A stretch of 64,000 nt of DNA from Marinobacter iranensis (lineage in GTDB: Bacteria > Pseudomonadota > Gammaproteobacteria > Pseudomonadales > Oleiphilaceae): NCBI RefSeq assembly GCF_029207565.1, contig NZ_JANCMW010000015.1, forward strand, positions 55,676 through 119,675. The letters are read 5' to 3'. How positions within the stretch are numbered: position 1 is the first letter of the stretch; the number at the start of each line of letters is the position of its first letter. Below, piece after piece: positions 54,736-62,557 of this stretch. The notes under the pieces are model-generated. The model searched no databases. It had not been told where the DNA came from and worked only from the letters and a program-made list of their open reading frames with translations. The position numbers and the translations under genes are program-made.

Positions 54736-54987
54736 TTATTTTGCGTCCAGGCGTCCGACAAACATGTCTGATTTGGCTCTGCTGTCGACCAGCATGAAAA
54801 CAAGCACATCCTTTTTCTCAACTTTGTTCCGTAAGCTGTGGTTATTGAATATCAGATCTCCGCTCACTTCGTCTTGATATTGGTCCCGAATTACCACAAA
54901 TTGGTATCCTTTACCCGGGCCTTCGGCACACAGATCAAAGCACTCAAACGGAACAAGGGAATGTGACTTCTGTCGGATCGATTCCAT
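54736..54987 (-). CDS. Small orphan protein of unknown function
   Basis: The 83-residue soluble frame reads MESIRQKSHSLVPFECFDLC and ends VGRLDAK; I recognise no family. It lies in a stretch poorer in GC than the surrounding genome, between a broken DUF3304 gene and a DUF6708 gene, and could be a fragment of a larger gene. The ribosome binding site is weak. Confidence 0.45.
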   Translation of the reverse strand: MESIRQKSHSLVPFECFDLCAEGPGKGYQFVVIRDQYQDEVSGDLIFNNHSLRNKVEKKDVLVFMLVDSRAKSDMFVGRLDAK

Positions 54988-55050
54988 GCTCGTTAAGCAA
55001 TTCGGCTATGCTGGACACCCTTGCTACTCTAAAAATCAGCTACCGCTAGG

Positions 55051-56181
55051 TCACGCAGTCATCGAGGCCTCACCTACAAACTCCTCACTAACTTGGGCAA
55101 AGATCTCAGTAACCGGCTTTTGCGGATCCGCTTTTTGCAGTTCCAGCACGCGCCTGTTATGGCGCGTCAGTTCTTCACTGGGTTTGGCCCATTGGTCTTC
55201 CGGAAGCGATTCAGACCACTCCACCATGGCCTTGGGCAGCGTTTTCCGGCTCATGCGTTTGATCTTCTTGACCTCCCACTCCACCAGCCGGTTCGGGATG
55301 GTCCAGAAAGTCATCAGGTGGTAGAGGTACCAGCCTAGGGTATGGAACCAGCCCACCTCGCCGGCCCGGCGGCGCTGGTGCAGGCGTGCCTTGGCGTTGC
55401 AGAACACGTGCACGCCCTCCCAGGGCGGGTCGTCCTGGCCTTGCAGCTCCAGCGGATCCTGGATTTCCTTCAGGGTATGCACCTCATACTCCATATAGGC
55501 CCGGATGGCCTCCCAGTTACTGATGGCCTGGGGCAAACCGTAAGTCTGGAATTCCAGCGTGTATTTCTCGCCGGTTTGCGGGTGGAGAAAACCCACTCCG
55601 AAGCCGTATTGGCGCTGTACACCGTACTCGGTCACCCCCTGGGCCTCGGTCACCCAGGCCACCAGTTCCTCCCAGGGCACGAAGATAGGCTCACTACGGC
55701 CCTTGGGCACGAAGCACACCTCGCGGCGCTGGCGGTTAAAGCGGGTGGGCATAACAGTTTTGTACTTGAGGTGTTGGTGGTACCAAATGCCCAGGCTGAG
55801 CAATAGGAAAAATGCCCACGCCCATAAGCCAATCCAGAAACCGGCATCAAAAATTTGCCAGAACACACGGAAGGCATCCTCCTTGGTGCCAAAGTGAAAA
55901 CCGGCGGCCAAGGCAATCAATGGACCTACAACTGCAGACAACAAAAACAACCCAAAAGGGCCGCCAAGAGTCATCTGCCAGCCAAAAACCGGTGGTAGCC
56001 CCACCCCGAAGTCCAGGTAACGATCATTCACCTCCCCCACCGCATGTCCGTGGTCCGTGGGCGGCAAGCCAGTGGGCAGGGGCAGAGGGGCCAGGAAGGT
56101 GAGCCGGCCGCTGGGGAAAGTCTCCACCTTGCCGGCCTTGGGGGCATTCGCTATATCCGCCTTGGGCGTTTCCATCGTCAT
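55051..56181 (-). CDS. DUF6708 two-helix protein, copy A (candidate T6SS immunity protein)
   Basis: The 376-residue protein has a disordered start, two membrane helices (about 75-97 and 110-135) and a soluble C-terminal domain with TRFNRQRREVCFVP, WVTEAQGVTEYGVQ and RAYMEYEVHTLKEI. It is a clear paralogue of copy B (57120-58247), near-identical over long stretches. It starts four bases inside the broken effector fragment (ATGA). Immunity against the VasX-type toxin is inferred from position and membrane topology; the Pfam family itself has no proven role. Confidence 0.82.
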   Translation of the reverse strand: MTMETPKADIANAPKAGKVETFPSGRLTFLAPLPLPTGLPPTDHGHAVGEVNDRYLDFGVGLPPVFGWQMTLGGPFGLFLLSAVVGPLIALAAGFHFGTKEDAFRVFWQIFDAGFWIGLWAWAFFLLLSLGIWYHQHLKYKTVMPTRFNRQRREVCFVPKGRSEPIFVPWEELVAWVTEAQGVTEYGVQRQYGFGVGFLHPQTGEKYTLEFQTYGLPQAISNWEAIRAYMEYEVHTLKEIQDPLELQGQDDPPWEGVHVFCNAKARLHQRRRAGEVGWFHTLGWYLYHLMTFWTIPNRLVEWEVKKIKRMSRKTLPKAMVEWSESLPEDQWAKPSEELTRHNRRVLELQKADPQKPVTEIFAQVSEEFVGEASMTA

Positions 56182-57044
56182 TCGAAGATGTCCAGTTCCA
56201 TAAAGGGATTGCGTACCTGGTACCAGAAGGTCCTGCCCTCCTTATCCTGGGGAGGTTCCTGGACGGGCGTCACTGGCCAGTCACTGTCCGGCGTTACCTT
56301 GAGCATGTACACCTCCTGGGTGTACCGGTCTTCCGAATGCAGGGTGTCCAGCCGGACCATCAGCGCCAAGTCACGGGTTTCGGGATCCGGACCGCTCTTG
56401 CTGTGGTCCGGGGGCGAGAACGTCAGCTGCAGGTGCCCGCTCCCGTCCCGGATGTCCAGGTTCGTCAGGATATCATGGGAACAGCGCACCCAGGTTTCCG
56501 GGGTATCACGGAACCAGCCCGAGCGTTCCGGCCGGATGCGCCACGCGCTGAGCCACACCCGCCGGGACGCCGGCTGGCCCAGGGGCTCGATCAACCCCTC
56601 TGCCGTCAGGGCGTGGCAGTTCAGCACCAATTGGTCCTTACCGTCTTCCTCTTCCGCCGGTACCTTCTCCAGGGACAGGCTGTTACCAAGCCGGGCGAAA
56701 GCCTGCTCGTACTCCTCCAGCGATCCGTTGTGGACCTGGTCGGGCTCCCGGGACCAGGGGGTGGTCTGCAGCCACTGGTCGCGCTCGCTCAGATTGTAGC
56801 GGTTGTACAGCCAGGTGCCCCCCAGCTCGAATACAGTGAACACCAGCCCGGCAATGTTCAGGCGGGCGAACAGGCTGGACAGGGGGGTGCCGGCGGTGGC
56901 CCAAACAGTAGCCTTGGCGACATCGTCACTGGCTCGCACCACGCCCAACCCCATCTGGACGGACCGGCCAAACCCGTAGGCATTGGTCACCGCCAGCCCG
57001 CCGCTGCCCACCATGCCGAGAGTCGCACAACCAGTTGTTGGCAT
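56178..57044 (-). pseudogene. Orphan C-terminal fragment of a VasX-type effector
   Basis: The 288-residue frame aligns over its whole length with the last part of the effector at 58247-61729 (LGMVGSGGLAVTN, FARLNIAGLVFTVFELGG, RYNLSERDQWLQTTPWSREP, VYMLKVTPD). Homology extends upstream to GKLHVW at 57112, but that part holds a TAG and is 46 bases shorter than the full copy, so the frame is broken. No ribosome binding site precedes the ATG at 57044. It looks like a displaced toxin tip, usable only by recombination, or decaying. Confidence 0.75.
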
Positions 57045-57119
57045 GCTTGGGTGCCGATGGCGGCGCTGATCGTACCCTAGGCCATGCTACCCACCCACAC
57101 ATGCAGCTTGCCCCCCCAA

Positions 57120-58247
57120 TCAAGCAGTCAACGAGGCCTCACCTGAAAACTCCTCACAAACCTGGGCAAAGATCTCAGTGACAGGCCTTTGGGGATCCCC
57201 CTTTTGCAGTTCCAACACCCGCTTGCTTTGGCGCTTCAGTTCCTCGCTGGGTTTGGCCCACTGCTCTTCCGGTAGCGGTTCAGACCACTCCGCCATGGCC
57301 TTGGGCAGCGTTTTCCAGCTCATGCGTTTGATCTTCTTGACCTCCCACTCCACCAACCGGTTCGGGAGGGTCCAAAAGGTCATTAGGTGGTACAGGTACC
57401 AGCCGCTCAGGTAGAGCACTCCCCGCTTGCCTTCCCGGTAATCCTCATGAAGGCGTTTGCGGGCATTGCGGAAAACATGGACACCCTCCCAGGGCGGATC
57501 ATCCGGCCCCTGAAGTTCCAATGGGTCCTGGATCTCTTTCAGGGTGTGTACTTCATACTCCATGTACGCCCGGATAGCCTCCCAGGTGCTGATGGCCTGG
57601 GACTGGCCGTAGGTTTCAAACTCCAGAGTGTATTTCTCGCCCGTGGCTGGGTGATAGAAGCCAATGCCAAAGCCGTACTGGCGTTGCACGCCATATTCGG
57701 TAACGCCCTGGGCTTCTGTCACCCAGGCGACCAGCTCTTCCCAGGGAACGAAGATCGGCGTCTTCTCTCCCTCCGGTACAAAACACACTTCGCGGCATTG
57801 GCGGTTGAAGCGGGTGGGGATTACCGATTCAAGCTTCAGGTGGTCTCGGTACCAAATACCGAGGCCGAGCAATAGGAAGAAACTACAGGCCCAAAAAGCA
57901 AGCTCGAAGGCATAATCAAAAGTTACTCGCCACCCCCATAGAGCATCCTCCCAGCCATTGCCAAAAGAAAATCCTCCAAGAAAGACAATGAAGGGGAGGA
58001 AAAAAGCAAAAAGCAAAAAGCAAAAAAAGGGTATGCCCAAAGTGGCCTGCCAACCAAACACTGGAGTTACACCCGTTCCAAAATCCAGGTAGCCGCCATT
58101 CACTTCCCCCACCGCATGGCCATGATCCACCGGAGGCAGGCCGGTTGGCAGGGGCCTGGGGGATAAAAAGGTCAGCCGGCCACTCGGGAAGGGCTCGGAA
58201 CGCCCCGCGCGGGGCGGCTGTTCTGACTGGGCATTCTTTGGGTTCAT
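57120..58247 (-). CDS. DUF6708 two-helix protein, copy B (candidate immunity protein of the VasX-type effector)
   Basis: The 375-residue protein has the same build as copy A: a Pro-rich start, two membrane helices (about 75-95 and 110-135) and a conserved C-terminal domain. ATG 58247 overlaps the effector stop by one base (TAATG), so the two are tightly coupled, as toxin-immunity pairs often are. The longer frame to 58292 is rejected. It differs from copy A mainly in the helices and N-terminal part, the region most likely to define specificity. Confidence 0.84.
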   Translation of the reverse strand: MNPKNAQSEQPPRAGRSEPFPSGRLTFLSPRPLPTGLPPVDHGHAVGEVNGGYLDFGTGVTPVFGWQATLGIPFFCFLLFAFFLPFIVFLGGFSFGNGWEDALWGWRVTFDYAFELAFWACSFFLLLGLGIWYRDHLKLESVIPTRFNRQCREVCFVPEGEKTPIFVPWEELVAWVTEAQGVTEYGVQRQYGFGIGFYHPATGEKYTLEFETYGQSQAISTWEAIRAYMEYEVHTLKEIQDPLELQGPDDPPWEGVHVFRNARKRLHEDYREGKRGVLYLSGWYLYHLMTFWTLPNRLVEWEVKKIKRMSWKTLPKAMAEWSEPLPEEQWAKPSEELKRQSKRVLELQKGDPQRPVTEIFAQVCEEFSGEASLTA

Positions 58248-61200
58248 TAAAGTCCATCCGTCACAATGAGGGGTTGGCGGAGTCGCCACCAAGTAATCTC
58301 TGCTTTCGGTGCCTCCTGCACAGGTGTCAGGGGGTACTGGGTGTCCGGAGTCACCTTCAACATATAAACGGCACCGGTATAGGCTCCATCTTCCTGCAAT
58401 GTTTCCAGCTTGACCATCAAGCCCAGGTCCCGGGTGCGGATGCCATGCCGGGTCTTCTCATGGGCCGGTGGCCTGAAGGCCAGTTGCAGGTGACCAGTAT
58501 CGACCGACTGCTCCAGGCTACTCAAAATGGCACCGGTACAGGGTACCCAGGTTTCCGGTTGGAGGGAGAACATCCCCCTTCGCCCCGGCTGGATGCGCCA
58601 TGCGGCGATTGATAGCCGGTGGGGCACGTTGCCTTCCAGAGGCTCCATCAGGCTGTCCGCCGGCAAACCATGGCAGTTTAACCGTAACCTGGAAGGTTCT
58701 TCGTCCTCGCTGGGCACTTCGTCAAGGGTGACACTGTTGCCAATCCGGGCAAAGGCCTCTACATAGTCGTCAAGCGAGCCATTGTGGACCTGCCCAGGCT
58801 CCCGTGACCAGGGCGTGGTTTGCAGCCATTCATCCCGCTCGCTCAGGTTGTAACGGTTATACAGCCAGGTACCGCCCAACTCAAAAACCGTGAACACCAG
58901 CCCCGCCACATTCAGGCGGGCAAACAGACCGGACAAGGTACGGCCTGCAACGGCCCAGGCTTCAGCCCGAGCGATTCCCTTGCTGGCTCGGCGCACGGCC
59001 CGCGCCATACTCAAGGTGCGCCCGAATCCATACATATTGGTAACCGCTAAACCGCCACTGCCAACCATCCCCAGCACTGCACCTGCCTGGGCTTCAGTAT
59101 TGCCAGTCTGAACCGCCTTTAGCCAGTTTTCCCGATGCTTGTAGGCGCTTATTCCAGCGCTGACAGCTCCAAACAGATAGGCAGGACCACCAAGCCAAAC
59201 ATGCAATTTACCCATTCGGATATGCACACTAGTCAAGGCACTGTGCTGCCAGGCACCAGCCAGGGCCTGTACCCTGGCACCATAGGCAGTGTCCGTGATG
59301 CCCTGAGCAGCCAGAAAACCTGATGCTGAGGTGGCTCCAAAACTTTCACCCAGACGTTTCAGGTTATCTTGCAAATTCCTCTGCTTGTTATCCGTTGAAA
59401 AAAGCTCACCCAATGCATTTCCAAAAATAGCCAGCTGAACCCCAAATACCAAAACCCCAAGCCCATCCCCCATAAGGTTCACCCGGGGAGCCGAGGCCAA
59501 ACCCTGCCGGAAATGCCCAACCAGTCGTCCAACTTCCTGCTGGGCCAATGGCGGCGGAACCAACGTTATGCCGGCACGGCCGGTGGTGGCCGGTTCCAGT
59601 TTCAGGCCGGTGTCGGTTTCCTCAACCGGGCTGAGGGCGGCAGCCACGCGTTTACCGATTTCACGGTGCTCTTCGCGGGTAGCCTTGAATTCAGTCACCA
59701 ATCCCTGGGCTTTTTCGGAAAGATGGCCATGGGTGGATTTGGCAACATCGTGCTGGTTCTGAAGCTGCTTCATCCGTTGATCCAGTTGCAGCATCTGCCT
59801 GAGGTTGTCCCGGAAGGTCGCCAACTCGCTTGCAGAAGCAAAGCGGAATTCCGCCTTGCCCTGGTCTATGGCGTCCAGCATCCGCCGCTTGAAAAAATAC
59901 GGCAGGTCCCGGAACAGATCATCCAGTTCCGGTAGGGCCTGGCTGTCGATGGCTTTGTAGAGCTCACCAACAGCGCGCCCCTTGGCCCGGGCAATAGCCG
60001 GAGCGAGGGTGTCCCCCACCCCCTCCGCTTTTTGTTGGATTTGCTGCGAGTAGTGGGAATAATCCGGAAGCTTGCCCTGCTCTGCCGCTTTTACCCGCTG
60101 GATCCACTCCGCCGCCTTGGTAACCACGGCGTAGCCAGCGGAGCCAACCGCCACATAGGTTTTGGCCAGTTCACCGTCTTCGGAGCGGTCATTCTTTGGC
60201 AGCGTCTGGAACAGGGGGAGACTGTATTGGGGGTTCTGTTCCAGCCACTCCAGCACGCCGTCACTCGCCTCGTCGGAACGGCAGATGTCTTTCCGGCAGG
60301 CGTACTCCAGGTCCAGCGCCGCCTCGATCTGCACTTCGTCTTCCGGGTCAAAATACCACGCGGCCTGGTGATAGCGGTTGTCTGTCAGCAGTTGAATACG
60401 ATCGCTGGTTATATCCGTCAGCAGCGACTGCCAGCGGGCCAGCTTCTCACGCTGGCCGGCCATGTACTGGTCCATGTCCTCACGGTCGATCAGGTCGTTG
60501 ATTCCACGGTGGCCAAAACCTCGCCCTTCCAGAGCCGCCTTCAGATTATCGCGATGCGCCTTCTCCAAGGCGACAATGCCTTCTATGTGGGAGTCCACAA
60601 AATCCGGCCTGGCCCCTTCCATGGCTTGTCGCAGGTACCACTCGTCCACCGCTCTCTGCATTTTGGGAAGGATGCCGTAGGCGTTGGTCCGGTTGGCTGT
60701 ACTCCGGATCTCTTCAACCCTTGATTTAACGTCAGGGGGAAGCGACGCATCATTGGGGCCAGGTCTCGTTTCATCCTCGAGTTGTCTCAATGCTGCCAGC
60801 AATGCGGACTGGGTGTTTGAACGGTCGCTTTCCGGCATGGCTTCCAGGTCCTGCCCCATGGAGACAATGGCAGGGTGGTCCGAATTGGCCACCATGGCAT
60901 CCAGTCCCTGTTCGTCCTGCAGGGTCATGGACTCAATCAGTGTGCCAAGAAAATAGTCTCGCTCGTCGTCTCCCTCACTTGTCCAGCTTTCGATCCAGCC
61001 CACCACATCGTCCTGGTGCTGGGCAAGGTCCAGCATTACGCCCACGTCGTCCCTCAGGACAAGGCAGAGGCAATTGGAAACATCGTCGATGGACTGCTGC
61101 TTGATCAGCTTGCCGAACCGGCTCTTGTGGTAATAAGGCTGGTTCTCCCAGTGGTAGGGTTCACCTTCCTGCGGGTGGGCGCCTTCGGGGGGTTCCGGGG

Positions 61201-61729
61201 TGCCGTCTTCGGCAAATTCGGCCACCCATTCCCTGGCCTGGTCCGAGGTAAGCAGGTATTCACCGCCGCTCAGTGGCGAGGCGCTGGCCAGGTTGACTCT
61301 CTGCAGCAGCGCATCACGCTCTTGTGGGTCGTCCAGTACCTGTGCTTTCTTGCGGGCTGTCCATGCCAGTTCCGAGAAGGCAACGTACAGCGTATGGGAT
61401 ACTGGGTACTCCAGCTTGCCGTCGTTGTGGCCCGTCAGTTCACCGTCTTCATGCAGATACTCGTGGAGCTCCCCGGTATCCGCGTCCAGTACATAAAGGT
61501 AGCCATGCCTCAGGAGGCGGTAGCCAAGGGGGCGGGAGGTCAGTGAGTAAGGGTACCCGGGGTCTGTATCAGCGGGCGCCACTTCCGCCCGGCCATACCG
61601 AATGGGTAGCAGGTGCACGGTTTTCAGCAGTGGGCATGAAGCGGGCTCATCAATGGGGGTGCCTGGCTGTTCCCAGCACAAAAGATCGTTGCTTGTCCGG
61701 TCGTCAGTGGGGCGTTGTATCCGTGTCAT
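58247..61729 (-). CDS. VasX-type T6SS effector (BTH_I2691 family)
   Basis: The 1160-residue protein begins with a VasX N-terminal region (about 25-180: CPLLKTVHLLPIRYGRAEV, YRLLRHGYLYVLD) and a long helical middle. Hydrophobic segments lie at about 755-780, 848-865, 885-905 and 935-960 (GGPAYLFGAVSAG, GLVFTVFELGGTWLY), followed by a soluble tail of about 200 residues. VasX proteins are pore-forming T6SS toxins loaded on VgrG through a DUF4123 adaptor, which is encoded next door. It starts three bases after the adaptor stop. The toxic tip is inferred to be the hydrophobic C-terminal third. Confidence 0.88.
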   Translation of the reverse strand: MTRIQRPTDDRTSNDLLCWEQPGTPIDEPASCPLLKTVHLLPIRYGRAEVAPADTDPGYPYSLTSRPLGYRLLRHGYLYVLDADTGELHEYLHEDGELTGHNDGKLEYPVSHTLYVAFSELAWTARKKAQVLDDPQERDALLQRVNLASASPLSGGEYLLTSDQAREWVAEFAEDGTPEPPEGAHPQEGEPYHWENQPYYHKSRFGKLIKQQSIDDVSNCLCLVLRDDVGVMLDLAQHQDDVVGWIESWTSEGDDERDYFLGTLIESMTLQDEQGLDAMVANSDHPAIVSMGQDLEAMPESDRSNTQSALLAALRQLEDETRPGPNDASLPPDVKSRVEEIRSTANRTNAYGILPKMQRAVDEWYLRQAMEGARPDFVDSHIEGIVALEKAHRDNLKAALEGRGFGHRGINDLIDREDMDQYMAGQREKLARWQSLLTDITSDRIQLLTDNRYHQAAWYFDPEDEVQIEAALDLEYACRKDICRSDEASDGVLEWLEQNPQYSLPLFQTLPKNDRSEDGELAKTYVAVGSAGYAVVTKAAEWIQRVKAAEQGKLPDYSHYSQQIQQKAEGVGDTLAPAIARAKGRAVGELYKAIDSQALPELDDLFRDLPYFFKRRMLDAIDQGKAEFRFASASELATFRDNLRQMLQLDQRMKQLQNQHDVAKSTHGHLSEKAQGLVTEFKATREEHREIGKRVAAALSPVEETDTGLKLEPATTGRAGITLVPPPLAQQEVGRLVGHFRQGLASAPRVNLMGDGLGVLVFGVQLAIFGNALGELFSTDNKQRNLQDNLKRLGESFGATSASGFLAAQGITDTAYGARVQALAGAWQHSALTSVHIRMGKLHVWLGGPAYLFGAVSAGISAYKHRENWLKAVQTGNTEAQAGAVLGMVGSGGLAVTNMYGFGRTLSMARAVRRASKGIARAEAWAVAGRTLSGLFARLNVAGLVFTVFELGGTWLYNRYNLSERDEWLQTTPWSREPGQVHNGSLDDYVEAFARIGNSVTLDEVPSEDEEPSRLRLNCHGLPADSLMEPLEGNVPHRLSIAAWRIQPGRRGMFSLQPETWVPCTGAILSSLEQSVDTGHLQLAFRPPAHEKTRHGIRTRDLGLMVKLETLQEDGAYTGAVYMLKVTPDTQYPLTPVQEAPKAEITWWRLRQPLIVTDGL

Positions 61730-61732
61730 TGC

Positions 61733-62557
61733 TCATCCTTGATCCAATGGGGGTGCCGTTTCCATCACGGCATTTCTATCGGCTTGTCGTGGTAATGTTG
61801 CGAACAGGAATTGCATCACCTCACGCAAGTTATTGCACCCGCTGCCAAGTGCCTCTTCCAGTATTCTCCCGAGCGCCGGGTAGGCATCCATCAAATCAGG
61901 GCCACCCAACTGGTTGCGCACCGACTCATCCAGATTGTTCCATATCTGCAGTGCGCCTTTGCGCCGATTGAAGGCGTCGAAAGCACCCTTCAAGTCCGGC
62001 GAGCCTATCATTTTTCCGGGCTGGTCACCTGTGCTGCCTGGCTGAACGGCCGGAGGCTCGACAAGGTGCCACTGTTCAGAGATACGATCCGGAACAATCA
62101 ATCGATCCACGGCCCTGGTGGGGAAACGGGGCAGGTTGCCCCCGATCACCCTCCTGGCCAGCGCCGGATGGGCAATGCGAACCAGTTCTTCACAACCCGG
62201 CGCCATTTCTACCTGCAGGTGGGACCGCATCCAGCGGGTACAGGTAGCACGGTCTGTGGCTGAAACCAGCAAATACCCCTGCTCTTGCATGGCCCCCTGC
62301 TCCAGGAACCCTTGCAGCACCGGGTCTTCCGGGCCACTGAGCCATACAAGCCAGGGGGACAGGTCTGAAACCGCCTCCCAGCGGGTTGCAACGTACAGGC
62401 ACTCCGCGTTAAAGGGCTGGCCACCGGCCCACTGGTATATCTGTTCACCGAGCCCCGGGATAGCGACACCATCCAGGACAAGCCCAACAGGGTGATGGTC
62501 AGGCCAGTGAACATGGGTAAACGGCGACTCCGACACGGGCCAGCAATCCTGATTCAT
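61733..62557 (-). CDS. DUF4123 T6SS effector adaptor/chaperone
   Basis: The 274-residue protein has the DUF4123 fold pattern: LVLDGVAIPGLGEQIYQWAGG, CLYVATRWEAVSDLSPWLVWL and the block VSATDRATCTRWMRSHLQVEM. A C-terminal helical part (about 190-270) follows. DUF4123 (TEC/Tap-1) proteins load an effector onto its cognate VgrG. It overlaps the vgrG end by four bases (ATGA) and is followed three bases later by the VasX-type gene, the classic order. Confidence 0.9.
   Translation of the reverse strand: MNQDCWPVSESPFTHVHWPDHHPVGLVLDGVAIPGLGEQIYQWAGGQPFNAECLYVATRWEAVSDLSPWLVWLSGPEDPVLQGFLEQGAMQEQGYLLVSATDRATCTRWMRSHLQVEMAPGCEELVRIAHPALARRVIGGNLPRFPTRAVDRLIVPDRISEQWHLVEPPAVQPGSTGDQPGKMIGSPDLKGAFDAFNRRKGALQIWNNLDESVRNQLGGPDLMDAYPALGRILEEALGSGCNNLREVMQFLFATLPRQADRNAVMETAPPLDQG

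Larger units (their letters stand above)
55051..59215. repeat. Tandem duplication of toxin C-terminus plus DUF6708 module
   Basis: Copy A runs from the DUF6708 stop at 55051 to about 57112-57118. Copy B runs from 57120 to about 59215, where MGKLHVW begins in the full-length effector. The junction lies just after the copy B stop codon. The copies differ by substitutions and a 46-base deletion in copy A, so the duplication is not recent. Confidence 0.75.
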
